From positions 18,786,001 through 18,850,000 of the forward strand of contig OU612072.1 of the NCBI GenBank assembly GCA_914767715.1: a DNA stretch of 64,000 nucleotides, read 5' to 3'. Position 1 is the stretch's first letter. Each line of letters begins with the position of its first letter. The notes beneath the pieces are model-generated. The model saw only the letters and a list, made by a program, of their open reading frames with translations, was not told where the DNA came from and did not search any database. Both the position numbers and the translations under genes were made by a program. Shown in pieces: positions 40,101-45,989 of the stretch. The stretch is from Membranipora membranacea. Lineage: Eukaryota > Bryozoa > Gymnolaemata > Cheilostomatida > Membraniporidae.

Positions 40101-43100
40101 ATGAAGTGCTTACAACACCAAGTTACTATCAGTTAATTTTATCCAAACTAAAAGATTTTACTGGATTTTGGTGCGGTGATATAAGCAGCTTATTTAACAC
40201 ACTATATCTTGTTTTGATTACAGGTAGAGCGCCTGAGATCACACTTAGTATCTATAGAGGAAGGATATACAGGCGATCTACTGCAGTCTGAGGAGAGAGA
40301 GAAAGAGCTGAGAAATAGACTCGCTGTCGCTGAGGAGAAAGCTGCCTCTACTTCTACTGCTGTCCAACACGCCAGGTATACACCTCTTTACCCTCTAGTT
40401 CCATTTTATCCTTTGTGAACAACCAAATTAGTTGTCCTAATCGGGCAAATTTTGTATTAAGTGATTATAGAATGCATTGGGATATGGCTGAAAAGGGACA
40501 ATATTCCAAGACTAAAGTAACAGGATAGTTCTGTAGTAACAGGAGTCTGAATTTAAGAAGTACATTGGAAGTGCTTCTCATTCATATATACAATTCTTTT
40601 CTGGTTGTTCTGATACTAATGCATATAACAATGTGTGATTATCACCCATTTGCTGTCAATTAGAAGTTATCTGTTCCTTGATCTTTGAAATTGGCCTAGC
40701 TTCTAATGATGAATTTACTCATTATCTTGTTGCTAAAATAATTCAGTGATCTGCTGCGTAAATGACAAAAGCCTTGACCTTTGACATGACTATTTTTTTA
40801 TTGGTTGATAGTTTGGAGGCGTCTCGGCAGATTGGCTCACTAGAGGATGAGCTGAACTCTGTGATGACAGAGAGAGATGATCTAATTATACAGCTGACGA
40901 CATCTCAGGATCAGGTCCAGCAGCAGGAGCAACAACTCAGTAATCTACAGCTAGTACTCGAACAGTTCCAGGCTGGTATGGATAGCATTAAACAATATAA
41001 AACAATTTAGAACATAACTTCACTATGCTATACAATTCTGTTACAAAACTGTAGACTCTCCCAAAAACTACTGCGCTTGGGTTTAATATTTGCCCAGCTG
41101 TACCAAACACTTACCATTTGTTCGGATGTTTGGAACTTTTTGTACCCTCATTTCAAACAGCACTTAATCCAAACTACAGCATATCCCTTTTTGTGCTGAG
41201 AGTTGAGTTTTATGCCAATGCTTCTCCAATCGTTGCAGTTTCAAAACTTTCTGCTTATTTTGTCTGCGGTGGCCAAAACTGTTCACAGCTTCAAATTGCA
41301 GTACTTTACATATCTAATATCACACTGATAATACATACTTTGTTCTCTTCCTGATAGAAAAAGATTCTATGCATCAAGCTGAGGTCTCCCGTTACAAGGA
41401 AGCACTGAACCTACACAAGGCTCAGATATCTGACCTATCTAACAGACTGGATAGTACTCAGTCACAGCTACAGGACCAGACTGAGGCTCTGGAAGCTGCT
41501 CAGAGACTCACTGAACAAGTAGAGAGAAAGGAGGAGGCAATAACCGCTCTCAGGGAAGAAGGTGTGTGACGTTGCGTTATTTGTGACGTTGCGTTATTTG
41601 TGACGTCGCGATTTGTGACATTGCGTCACAAGTTGGTGTTTTTTGTGTTGTCTCTCTAAACTCTTGATGGATTTGTCTGGGTTGTCACTAACTTTTTTGA
41701 GTAATCGCTGGATGGGCATGAATCGGCGGGCGCATGATGGCGAGGTGGTTTAAGTTGTGGTGAAACGGTGTAGCTTTTTCTTAAACCCTAGAAAGCTTTC
41801 TAGACCCTATAATGGCTTTCCTAATATTGTAAGCAAAATTTAGTAAGCTTGTAAGATATTGTAATATGTTTCTCAGTGTTTAACCCAGCTTTTTCCCCTT
41901 TTTTCGTATCAGCGATGTTGTAGACCCTTGTCCTAGCTTTAGCTTACTGAATAGGTTGCCTTGGTACCCTGTGCATGTAGCCTCAGTAACAGTTGTAAAT
42001 GGTAGCTCTAGTACCTTGTGCATGTAGCCTCAGTACCTGGTGCTTGTAGATGCTTTTTGTGGGTGTTGTGTGTCTAATCTCAGCTGGTAATTAGGAGAAT
42101 TTCTATCTTACTCCTAATACTAACCGAGATTTGATATCCGATACAGGCTTTACTAACTTCACTAAACTACCATACGGCGTAACGTTACAATGACCGTTTA
42201 ACTACTGCACTACCGCAAACATTTCATGTCTTCACCTCCTCTTAGATTAACCAATGAGATGCCGGATATGCATTAACCAATGAGAAGCCGGATATGCTGA
42301 GTTGGTGTTTGGTTGTCTCATATTGTATAACATCAGGATTGGATATTTGCATGGGTGTGTGTTCCTCTAATTATAATGGTGATGGGCTAATTCCTTCCTA
42401 ACCAAGCTGTCTTTATAGGGGCAAGATATTGCTAACTCACAACCTAACTGCTAAATTGATACATGTGCATAAACATTGTGCTGGCCATATTGCTTCCATT
42501 ACAAAGATTTATTTTGAAATTTGACAACCGTAATTTTTAATTGAGATTGGAGTATTAGAAGGGGCACCTTCCATTATATTTAAAGCTCTGATTGTTCCAC
42601 TTGATGAATATTGATCCAGACTTAGCTAACTTTTTATTGGTAGAAATAGCTTTCTGTACCAACTGCCCGCTTTGTAGACTGGATAATTGCCTGTTATACA
42701 ATGTTAGAATTAGCCTTTCTGTATGTCTGTACCGATCACCAGCTTTCTGATTCGTAGAGTAGACTGTTAAATATCAGCTGGTAAATCTGAATATGCTCCG
42801 ACTATAATTCAGTGTACTAGCTGATATTATACAGTCCACTGTTAGTAGTCGCTGCTAGTAATCAATCAATCAACTAGTGAGTGTGATTTCTACTACTTCT
42901 ATCTAATCAACCGCAGTAATACTAGTACTACTATTACTACCACTATCATCACAACCGTGTAGTGTACCACCGTAACAACAGAATCAGTGCGTTGCGCCGT
43001 CACTGTCTGCTAACATTACCTCTAAATGTAGTAGTGATTAGTTAACTAAACAACTGTAGAGATATTTAACCTGCTGCGTAGTTTCTGATTACCTCTGTCT

Positions 43101-45510
43101 GTGTGATTTCACTTTGCTTTGATATTTTGATATTTCCTGATTTTCGATCTATGAAATGGATATCCAATGTTGTATGTCGCTTTGATTATTGATGCATAGA
43201 TCCGAGCTTGATTGTGATTGGGTGTTTGTATGTTGATGAACGCTTATGTGTGCCCATCTTTTTCGTTTCATCCTCGGCAGAGCACAGTTTGTTAGACAGT
43301 GGTGTCTTTTTTTTTGCGTTGATTAGTCCTGTCAAGGTGTATAAAACCAAGTCTAGTTCTTCAACAGCAAGTCGAGACGTGAGGACAGGAAGTGACACGC
43401 AGACAGGAAGTGGTGGGGTTGAGTATTACATCAGGTACTGACTAAACTCTGCTCAGTGTCTGCTGTTATTCTCAACTCTCCTCTCTCCTACAGGATCAGC
43501 CGTCACACTTCTCACTCAATCCGCAATCGATACACTCAGAATCGACTCAGTAAATACAAAACTAGTTGAAATTCAACTAGAGCAATGCTGACATCACACC
43601 ACTGCAGTTATCACTTCCGTCGACTGAGGACTGTTTAGTTAGTTTGGCCAGATTCCTCGACAGGTTGTTGCATGCCATCTCTGGACCTGCTATGATGGCT
43701 TGGTCTCTTGGTCATGACGTTTATAATAAGTTAATTTTCGGGATAATTTGTTGATACAACTTCCAACTTGAGTCCCAAATAGGCCCGTAAGTTTGTCTGT
43801 GTTTTATCAGCACTACTGAATTATTAGCTAGCTCTGTGTGTAATGCTGTCAGGAGCTGTGTCACTTTTCAAATGTATATCTGAGTTCAGTTAACTATACA
43901 CCGCTTCTCATATTTGTAGTGACTATGAGAGAGAACAGGCTCTTAGAAGCAGAGCAGCAAATTCGAAAACTTTCATCTGGCAACGAGTCCAAAGTTGAAA
44001 AGTAAGTTATACAGAATTCGTTTTGGTCTTATCTTGCATAATTATAATTTTTTGTTGAAAAGAATGAGCAATGATGTCTGAAAAAAGAAATTAATGGATA
44101 CATAGCTGTACCATTTTAAGATTCTGGTCCTAATCGGCTATAGCTTGAATGGTTTCTGTGGTAAATTCCAACTTTGTCTTGTTTGTATTGATATGTATTA
44201 CAACGTATTCTCTTATTCATTACAGAATGTTGATGAAGAATCTGATAATTAACTATTATGGAGCTCCTTCAGGTAAAAAGTCGGAAGTGTTACAACTCAT
44301 AGCCCGTGTTCTCACATTCTCAGAAGAAGATCTGATTAAGGTCGGTCTCTCAGGCCCCTCTCATGGATGGATCGGTGGGATGTGGTCACGTATCGCACAT
44401 CCTCCAACTTCACCTAAGAAATCAGAATTTGATAAGGTAAGCCTCCCTATACTTACTACTACGTTTCAAATTGACATTAAAAGGCCCAATTTTATTTGAT
44501 GCTATGCATTTCTATCTAAGCAGTGCCATCAAAAATATTGTTTTGAAATTGCAGCTATAGAATTGCATCCTTGTTCTTCTGTGAATTGAAGGTCGAATCT
44601 AAAATTGCAGTGAATTTTATCTGCAATCAATTTGTTTCTTTCTAGTCATTCTCTGAGCTGTTTGTGAAGTTTTTGGAGGCGGAGTCTGCCCCTAAGCCCA
44701 CCCCTGTACCTCTGCCTGTGGATAGAATGGTACAAGAAGAGAAAGACAAGGCGGAGCTTCATCATAGAGCCGCCTTCAATCCATTCATAGGAACAACTGC
44801 AGCTTCTAGAGGAGGGGGGTCAGGAGGCGGGGCTAATACAGGAAATCACCCTCTCATCATTCCTAAGTCTACTACTGGTTAGTTTCATCTCACCATGTGT
44901 TTCGATAAGTTAATCTTATTAGTGTCAACTCGGTGGCATGTGATTGGCTTGTTTGTAGGGAAAGACCGCCTTAAAATGCTACCATGTCAGATCATATATG
45001 TTAAGCCCCTTATCATACAAAGCCCAAATTTTGAGCCTTGAGCCCCAGTTTTCTTCATTCATATGAGGCAATAGCATAGTCCAGTCCTATCAAGTAGTAT
45101 GGGTTACAATTAATGAGTGCTCCATTTACATCGCTGCTCCTAATTCTGTAGGTCAACTACCTCTCAGGAATAGTTCTCCCCTTTTCCCTCCAGCTAACCA
45201 GCTCATAACAACACCTGTCAACACAGCAGTCTCTACAACTACGCCAGTATCTATTACAGACAGTCCGGCCAATCTCCTAGCCGCCCCAGCAGCACGAAAC
45301 ACAACACCTACTACACTCACAACAGGCAATACAAACAGTCAGGCCAACCTTCTAGTCGCCCCAGCTGTTCGCCACAATACACCAAACAGTGCAGCAAACC
45401 CCTTAATCTCTAATCTGTCTAACCCTGCTTCTGCAGGCTTAACGTCGCTAGCTGGCAATATCGGGAGCAGCAAGTTTATACCTATATCCTCCGCTGGCCC
45501 TTACTCGTGA
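4056..45510 (+). CDS. TRIP11: TRIP11 / GMAP-210 orthologue (34 coding exons)
   Basis: GMAP-210 is a long coiled-coil golgin of the cis-Golgi. It tethers small, highly curved vesicles through an N-terminal ALPS motif, anchors to the Golgi through a C-terminal Arf1-binding GRAB domain, and in animals also positions the ciliary protein IFT20. The 34 exons listed individually here sum to 7041 nt (2346 residues plus stop; vertebrate TRIP11 has just under 2000), with every exon junction phase-consistent and all introns GT-AG. Landmarks: a Trp/Gly/Ser N-terminus ending KDVLTEGTEEV (1-27); the conserved EIGDDIGDMLSNQSEINRL block (about 147-165); heptad-rich coiled coils through most of 190-2080, broken by acidic Ser-rich linkers (about 890-930 and 965-1005); the family-conserved TIRKLTNLIKDKDMEVEAL block near 1515; the RLTEQVERKEEAI block near 2035; GRAB domain about 2080-2150; SFSELFVKFLEAES (2151-2164); a Pro/Thr/Asn-rich tail. 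The start is chosen because it is the first ATG giving the conserved N-terminus. Exon limits could differ by a few bases at ambiguous sites. Confidence 0.95.
4141..5376 (+). other. TRIP11 intron 1
   Basis: 1236-bp AT-rich intron with a short (AT)n tract near 4197-4212. No repeat family or coding exon recognised. Confidence 0.8.
5377..5453 (+). CDS. TRIP11: TRIP11 exon 2
   Basis: 77 nt, residues 29-54 (DHATALQLEQKKTNELSSQN...), the start of the first coiled coil. Acceptor TATATTTCAG, donor GTAAGT. Confidence 0.9.
5454..6534 (+). other. TRIP11 intron 2
   Basis: 1081-bp AT-rich intron; nothing recognisable beyond poly-A/T runs. Confidence 0.8.
6535..6645 (+). CDS. TRIP11: TRIP11 exon 3
   Basis: 111 nt, 37 whole codons (residues 55-91), coiled coil ending SEYKSLLQDKE. 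Acceptor TTGATTGTAG, donor GTAAGT. Its last 27 nt are duplicated downstream in the intron at 6757-6783. Confidence 0.9.
6646..8387 (+). other. TRIP11 intron 3
   Basis: 1742-bp intron. It holds the duplicated exon-3 tail (6757-6783) and, at about 6990-7320, several degenerate copies of a TTAGCTAG / GAGTTTAGTT-AGCTAG motif that recurs elsewhere in the window, probably an eroded dispersed repeat. Confidence 0.7.
6757..6783 (+). CDS. TRIP11: Candidate 27-nt microexon, duplicate of the exon 3 tail
   Basis: The 27 nt encode GKSLLQDKE, nearly the same as the end of exon 3 (YKSLLQDKE). They are preceded by AG and followed by a GTAAGA donor. Three of the differences (CTG to CTA, CAG to CAA, GAT to GAC) are synonymous. 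Being 9 codons in phase 0, inclusion would keep the frame and add 9 residues to the coil. The upstream acceptor lacks a good pyrimidine tract, so use is uncertain and it may simply be a duplicated relic. Confidence 0.35.
8388..8520 (+). CDS. TRIP11: TRIP11 exon 4
   Basis: 133 nt, residues 92 to about 135 (EEVKGLKKTIEELNESNKSL..., then a Pro/Gly/His/Ser-rich linker). The linker corresponds in position to the low-complexity segment before the conserved GD-I block. Donor GTTAGT; ends in phase 1. Confidence 0.9.
8521..15028 (+). other. TRIP11 intron 4
   Basis: The largest intron, 6508 bp. It contains a 12-bp-arm hairpin at about 8662-8696, a perfect 20-bp palindrome at 12145-12164, a poly-C run near 11319-11328, and degenerate TAGCTAACATT-type repeat fragments (about 10830-10940, 11015-11035 and 12440-12455). 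A minus-strand ORF of 99 codons (10369-10668) has no recognisable domain and looks fortuitous. Confidence 0.75.
12145..12164. repeat. Perfect 20-bp palindrome
   Basis: GAGACCTCAGCTGAGGTCTC is its own reverse complement. It lies in intron 4 of TRIP11 with no clear associated element. Confidence 0.9.
15029..15201 (+). CDS. TRIP11: TRIP11 exon 5 (conserved GD-I/EINRL block)
   Basis: 173 nt, residues about 136-193. It encodes EIGDDIGDMLSNQSEINRLN and then ...LERVRAECLHWKRESK, one of the best conserved GMAP-210 blocks, which marks the gene identity. Acceptor GTTTACAG, donor GTTAGT. Confidence 0.93.
15202..17242 (+). other. TRIP11 intron 5
   Basis: 2041-bp intron with a minus-strand tRNA-derived SINE-like insertion (about 15243-15464). 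The remainder is unremarkable AT-rich sequence. Confidence 0.75.
15243..15464 (-). mobile_element. tRNA-derived SINE-like element, 5'-truncated
   Basis: Read on the minus strand, the insert starts near a TTGCAAGGTCAAGAGGG segment and then shows a perfect T-arm (GTGGG-TTTGACT-CCCAC) matching a Pol III box B. About 150 bp of GC-richer body and a T-rich end (GATTTTTTATAATC) follow. No box A is present, so it is probably 5'-truncated. The 7-bp ACCATGA flanks both ends (15236-15242 and 15465-15471) as a possible target-site duplication. The GC-rich body contrasts with the surrounding intron. Family unknown. Confidence 0.5.
17243..17320 (+). CDS. TRIP11: TRIP11 exon 6
   Basis: 78 nt, 26 codons (residues 194-219), Ala/Thr then KIEEEKSALQQQIQ coiled coil. 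Acceptor GGTTTGTAG, donor GTTAGT. Confidence 0.88.
17321..18580 (+). other. TRIP11 intron 6
   Basis: 1260-bp intron; nothing recognisable. Confidence 0.8.
18581..18719 (+). CDS. TRIP11: TRIP11 exon 7
   Basis: 139 nt, residues 220-265, coiled coil DLESRLSVQSEKYQQELSTL... ending LHSEI. Acceptor CTATTTTAG, donor GTAAGT; phase 1. Confidence 0.9.
18720..22262 (+). other. TRIP11 intron 7
   Basis: 3543-bp intron. Its first 150 bp are rich in GAGT/GACT and ATTGATTG-like simple repeats (about 18740-18900). No other element recognised; the ORFs present are short and lack domain character. Confidence 0.75.
22263..22372 (+). CDS. TRIP11: TRIP11 exon 8
   Basis: 110 nt, residues 266-302 (EELQSSTEHQQHGGTTDNSE..., then coiled coil ending HKRVEE). 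Acceptor GATTTCTAG, donor GTGAGT. Confidence 0.9.
22373..26281 (+). other. TRIP11 intron 8
   Basis: 3909-bp intron. A plus-strand ORF of 82 codons at 23301-23549 shows no recognisable domain and no splice framework. The rest is AT-rich unique sequence. Confidence 0.75.
26282..26363 (+). CDS. TRIP11: TRIP11 exon 9
   Basis: 82 nt, residues 303-329, LEEEEKRISDSLSETEEQLR... coiled coil. Acceptor TTCTTTTTAG, donor GTTAGT. Confidence 0.9.
27232..27305 (+). CDS. TRIP11: TRIP11 exon 10
   Basis: 74 nt, residues 330-354, GHDGKLREEQEKFKVQLKQH.... Acceptor CTGTTTACAG, donor GTAAGA. Confidence 0.9.
27793..27864 (+). CDS. TRIP11: TRIP11 exon 11
   Basis: 72 nt, 24 codons (355-378), HQAKHKKALLRSELEQLTQL.... 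Acceptor TTGTTCAG, donor GTATAA (weaker than average). Confidence 0.88.
28594..28917 (+). CDS. TRIP11: TRIP11 exon 12
   Basis: 324 nt, 108 codons (379-486), a long uninterrupted heptad-rich coiled coil with leucines every 7 residues (LQATQAELQSLKSELDATKQ and onward). Acceptor TTTCTACCAG, donor GTAAGC. Confidence 0.92.
29190..29357 (+). CDS. TRIP11: TRIP11 exon 13
   Basis: 168 nt, 56 codons (487-542). The segment KLEKASVALNELHMTKADAE matches a conserved golgin-210 stretch. Acceptor GATTTTCAG, donor GTGAGA. Confidence 0.92.
29358..30157 (+). other. TRIP11 intron 13
   Basis: 800-bp intron containing a 116-nt foldback at 29406-29521, described separately. Confidence 0.8.
29406..29521. repeat. 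116-nt imperfect foldback (hairpin) in intron 13
   Basis: Two arms of about 42-45 nt (29406-29450 and about 29480-29521) are inverted copies with few mismatches and one small gap; both contain AAGCG(C/T)TCAAACTGTGT. The loop is about 29 nt. The direct repeat CTAAAGC flanks or overlaps both ends (29402-29408 and 29519-29525). It could be a small foldback MITE or a hairpin-forming RNA within the TRIP11 intron. Confidence 0.7.
30158..30355 (+). CDS. TRIP11: TRIP11 exon 14
   Basis: 198 nt, 66 codons (543-608), coiled coil with an Ala/Pro/Thr/Val break in the middle. Acceptor TTTTGCAG, donor GTTTGT. Confidence 0.9.
30648..30950 (+). CDS. TRIP11: TRIP11 exon 15
   Basis: 303 nt, 101 codons (609-709). 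Coiled coil with an internal LNQSQM-type repeat (ELNQSQMRIDEM / KLNQSQMEEADN). Its start, LADANDEMIAVKKAL, resembles the start of exon 16. Acceptor TTATTACAG, donor GTATGG. Confidence 0.92.
31429..31985 (+). CDS. TRIP11: TRIP11 exon 16
   Basis: 557 nt, residues 710 to about 894, coiled coil beginning SLDASNEMISTMKAKLTERN. The acceptor two bases further on would bring an immediate stop, so 31429 is the start. The donor GTGGGT is slightly weak; reading through it gives a stop only after about 70 codons. Ends in phase 2. Confidence 0.92.
32033..32061 (+). repeat. (CATA)n microsatellite in intron 16
   Basis: About six perfect copies of a 4-bp CATA unit. A poly-G run of about 13 follows near 32145-32157 in the same intron. 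Confidence 0.9.
32266..32468 (+). CDS. TRIP11: TRIP11 exon 17
   Basis: 203 nt, residues 895-962. It starts with an acidic, Ser/Asp/Thr-rich, probably disordered linker (DTQTDPQIDQSDDDQLEDSP) and returns to coiled coil (LRLQLTELRELLAQKVLLIN). Acceptor CATTTTCTAG, donor GTATGT. Confidence 0.92.
32469..33311 (+). other. TRIP11 intron 17
   Basis: 843-bp AT-rich intron, nothing recognisable. Confidence 0.8.
33312..34453 (+). CDS. TRIP11: TRIP11 exon 18 (largest exon)
   Basis: 1142 nt encode residues 963-1343. A Ser/Asp/Pro-rich linker (about 965-1003) is followed by about 340 residues of uninterrupted coiled coil rich in Gln, Glu, Leu and Ser. It is far longer than any other exon (most are 70-370 nt), which suggests local intron loss or coil expansion and helps explain the greater length than vertebrate TRIP11. 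Acceptor TTATTTCAG, donor GTTAGC. Confidence 0.93.
34904..35062 (+). CDS. TRIP11: TRIP11 exon 19
   Basis: 159 nt, 53 codons (1344-1396), EMTDSVSQSETDLADMEDQL... coiled coil. Acceptor TGTTACAG, donor GTGAGT. Confidence 0.9.
35518..35715 (+). CDS. TRIP11: TRIP11 exon 20
   Basis: 198 nt, 66 codons (1397-1462). Begins with a Ser/Gly/Ala linker, then MRLELQEKDKVIVELRNTNS coil. Acceptor TTTTCCTAG, donor GTACAA. Confidence 0.9.
36052..36215 (+). CDS. TRIP11: TRIP11 exon 21
   Basis: 164 nt, residues 1463-1516, VRSLKVENDQMCSVIGEKSR... ending in a polar stretch before KQTIR. Acceptor TTGCTGCAG, donor GTAAAT; phase 2. Confidence 0.9.
36709..36854 (+). CDS. TRIP11: TRIP11 exon 22 (conserved family block)
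   Basis: 146 nt, residues 1517-1565. Together with the end of exon 21 it gives TIRKLTNLIKDKDMEVEALK and then SLLSILQSQPSGDSG, a strongly conserved GMAP-210 segment. Acceptor TTTAACAG, donor GTGAGT. Confidence 0.93.
37448..37624 (+). CDS. TRIP11: TRIP11 exon 23
   Basis: 177 nt, residues 1566-1624, coil LEQQLSVYKSEREQLVLMVQ, aligned in type to the conserved segment after exon 22 in the family. Acceptor CTTTCAG, donor GTCAGT. Confidence 0.92.
38011..38132 (+). CDS. TRIP11: TRIP11 exon 24
   Basis: 122 nt, residues 1625-1665. Ser/Gln-rich linker, then EVEKLRCDYTDKKQQ. Acceptor CTTTTTATAG; the donor GTACCC is weak. Confidence 0.87.
38415..38537 (+). CDS. TRIP11: TRIP11 exon 25
   Basis: 123 nt, 41 codons (1666-1706), LIEAQHQISQYKQRCEEMSS... 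ending AIYEKLSQ. Acceptor TTACTTGTAG, donor GTAAGG. Confidence 0.9.
38608..38669 (+). repeat. (TATATAC)n minisatellite in intron 25
   Basis: About nine tandem copies of a 7-bp TATATAC unit with AT-rich decayed flanks. Low-complexity and likely length-polymorphic. Confidence 0.9.
38794..39070 (-). other. Antisense coding-like ORF in TRIP11 intron 25
   Basis: The minus-strand frame is open from an AATAACAG acceptor-like site (about 39071) through KEGRGSNKIIIAMVAKNIAT... and RHAALVCEAQRIAQLLNLNN to donor-like sites (ACAG|GT at 38803 and AAAG|GTAAAC at 38794), about 90 codons. Its composition looks protein-like (alternating helix-type hydrophobics). I do not recognise a family. It may be an exon of a nested antisense gene or a fragment of an inserted element. 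Confidence 0.3.
39087..39236 (+). CDS. TRIP11: TRIP11 exon 26
   Basis: 150 nt, 50 codons (1707-1756), EMDSLKSRLERQKEALLEKD... coiled coil. Acceptor GACTTGTAG, donor GTAAGG. Confidence 0.9.
39524..39892 (+). CDS. TRIP11: TRIP11 exon 27
   Basis: 369 nt, 123 codons (1757-1879), coil with RQTIQSLTGERDQASLAAQQ near its end, matching the family's conserved stretch just before the LERLR-type block. Acceptor ATCCCACAG, donor GTATAT. Confidence 0.92.
40224..40375 (+). CDS. TRIP11: TRIP11 exon 28
   Basis: 152 nt, residues 1880-1929, VERLRSHLVSIEEGYTGDLL and then an EKELRNRLAVAEEK coil, a recognisable conserved block. Acceptor TTGATTACAG, donor GTATAC. Confidence 0.93.
40812..40975 (+). CDS. TRIP11: TRIP11 exon 29
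   Basis: 164 nt, residues 1930-1984. Contains SVMTERDDLIIQLTTSQDQV and LSNLQLVLEQFQA, strongly conserved in GMAP-210. Acceptor GGTTGATAG, donor GTATGG. Confidence 0.93.
41358..41561 (+). CDS. TRIP11: TRIP11 exon 30
   Basis: 204 nt, residues 1985-2052, ending AAQRLTEQVERKEEAITALR. Acceptor CCTGATAG. The donor GTGTGT is weak and sits directly against a short tandem repeat. Ends in phase 1, compatible both with exon 31 and with the candidate alternative exon at 43281. Confidence 0.92.
41564..41632 (+). repeat. About 20-bp tandem repeat with CRE-like half-sites next to the exon 30 donor
   Basis: Three to four copies of GTGACGTTGCGTTATTT-like units; the third has TGACGTCG. They begin within a few bases of the donor. 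Each TGACGT is a CRE/ATF half-site, but no function can be inferred from the sequence alone. Confidence 0.75.
41967..42297 (+). repeat. Two short direct duplications in intron 30
   Basis: A TGTGCATGTAGCCTCAGTA unit occurs near 41970 and 42016 with a degraded third copy following. A 25-bp TAACCAATGAGA-GCCGGATATGC unit is tandemly doubled at about 42247-42297. These are small-scale slippage-type duplications. Confidence 0.8.
43281..43434 (+). CDS. TRIP11: Candidate alternative TRIP11 exon 30A
   Basis: A pyrimidine-rich acceptor (TTTCGTTTCATCCTCGGCAG) precedes 154 nt that join exon 30 in phase (G+AG = Glu). They encode EHSLLDSGVFFFALISPVKV and then a Ser/Thr/Gly-rich, basic stretch ending VEYYIR. 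The donor CAG|GTACTG is moderate. A hydrophobic VFFFALI run in the middle is unlike the rest of the coil. This is a hypothesis from splice signals and phase only; it could also be an exon of a nested gene. Confidence 0.35.
43494..43569 (+). CDS. TRIP11: Candidate alternative terminal TRIP11 exon 30B
   Basis: An excellent acceptor (CTCTCCTCTCTCCTACAG) precedes 76 nt that continue exon 30A in phase (AG+G = Arg): ISRHTSHSIRNRYTQNRLSK, then four residues and TGA. If used with exon 30A, the protein would be 2128 residues and would lack the GRAB domain. No canonical AATAAA follows within about 300 bp, which weighs against a terminal exon. Confidence 0.35.
43920..44001 (+). CDS. TRIP11: TRIP11 exon 31
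   Basis: 82 nt, residues 2053-2079, TMRENRLLEAEQQIRKLSSG and NESKVEK, the end of the coiled coil before the GRAB domain. Acceptor CATATTTGTAG, donor GTAAGT. Confidence 0.93.
44226..44436 (+). CDS. TRIP11: TRIP11 exon 32 (GRAB domain)
   Basis: 211 nt, residues 2080-2150. MLMKNLIINYYGAPSGKKSE and VLQLIARVLTFSEEDLIKVG form the GRAB domain, the GRIP-related module that binds Arf1-GTP and places the golgin on the cis-Golgi. It lacks the GRIP-specific Tyr pattern for Arl1. A Gly/Trp-rich segment (HGWIGGMWSRI) follows, as in the family. Acceptor TCATTACAG, donor GTAAGC. Confidence 0.95.
44646..44877 (+). CDS. TRIP11: TRIP11 exon 33
   Basis: 232 nt, residues 2151-2227. Begins SFSELFVKFLEAESAPKPTP, which is highly diagnostic for GMAP-210, and later has FNPFIG and HPLIIP motifs seen in the family's tail. 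Acceptor TTTCTTTCTAG, donor GTTAGT; phase 1. Confidence 0.95.
45152..45510 (+). CDS. TRIP11: TRIP11 exon 34 (last coding exon)
   Basis: 359 nt, residues 2228-2346 and TGA. A low-complexity Thr/Asn/Ala/Pro tail with an imperfect internal duplication (SPANLLAAPAARNTTP against SQANLLVAPAVRHNTP). Acceptor TAATTCTGTAG. Confidence 0.9.
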
Positions 45511-45837
45511 GAAATTCAGCCCTTCTAGATGGGTCAGTGTGATAGACAAGAAACATTTCCAAACAACTTGTAATTCTATTTATCTTAATCATTTTATTTA
45601 TTGTGGTCATAAAGCCATTCACACTAATTGCTGCTCATTATAATTGGCTAGCATCGACTTCGACCTCCCACAGAAAATTCTTTTGTTTTTCATCCCCGTA
45701 TCAGGAAAACTATTGATTTCTCATGCAGTTATTTTTATTGTGCTGTATTTAAGACTTTCTGTGTCGATTTTCTTCCATCATAATATTAAATAATATTGTG
45801 AAACCAACCTGTTTTCCTTTGTCCGTTTACTGATGAC

Positions 45838-45873
45838 AATTATTTGATGCTATTCGAATAGCATCAAATAATT
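45838..45873. repeat. 36-bp perfect palindrome in TRIP11 3' UTR
   Basis: An 18-nt arm (AATTATTTGATGCTATTC) is followed at once by its exact reverse complement; with one mismatch the symmetry extends several bases further. In RNA it would form a long stem, and in DNA a cruciform-capable site. The TATCAATTATTATCAATTAA tract just downstream is related AT-rich sequence. Confidence 0.9.
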
Positions 45874-45983
45874 ATCATATAAATAATTTTTATCAATTAT
45901 TATCAATTAAATAATTATCAAATATTTTCATCAGTGTATGTATTCCTCTCAATAATTTGAATGTGAATGAATGATATTGTGGC

Positions 45984-45989
45984 AATAAA
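45984..45989 (+). terminator. TRIP11: Polyadenylation signal AATAAA for TRIP11
   Basis: Canonical AATAAA about 475 bp after the stop, the first canonical signal found after the last exon. Confidence 0.7.

Larger units (their letters stand above)
41562..43919 (+). other. TRIP11 intron 30
   Basis: 2358-bp intron with several small tandem duplications (41564-41632; 41967-42035; about 42247-42297) and two candidate alternative exons (43281-43434 and 43494-43569). Confidence 0.75.
26364..45151 (+). other. Shorter TRIP11 introns (9-12, 14-16, 18-29, 31-33)
   Basis: Introns longer than 300 bp not given their own entry are 26364-27231, 27306-27792, 27865-28593, 30951-31428, 34454-34903, 35063-35517, 35716-36051, 36216-36708, 36855-37447, 37625-38010, 38538-39086, 39893-40223, 40376-40811 and 40976-41357. 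Apart from the microsatellites and the antisense ORF listed separately, I see only unique AT-rich sequence in them. Confidence 0.75.

Noticed and set aside
43208-43441. Stand-alone 77-codon plus-strand ORF
   Set aside because: Its N-terminal half lies in intronic sequence upstream of a good acceptor at 43280; the later part is better explained as candidate alternative exon 30A.
44226-44436. GRIP domain in exon 32
   Set aside because: The overall pattern and the following SFSELFVKFLE segment fit the GRAB domain of GMAP-210; the Tyr-based Arl1-binding pattern of GRIP domains is not evident.
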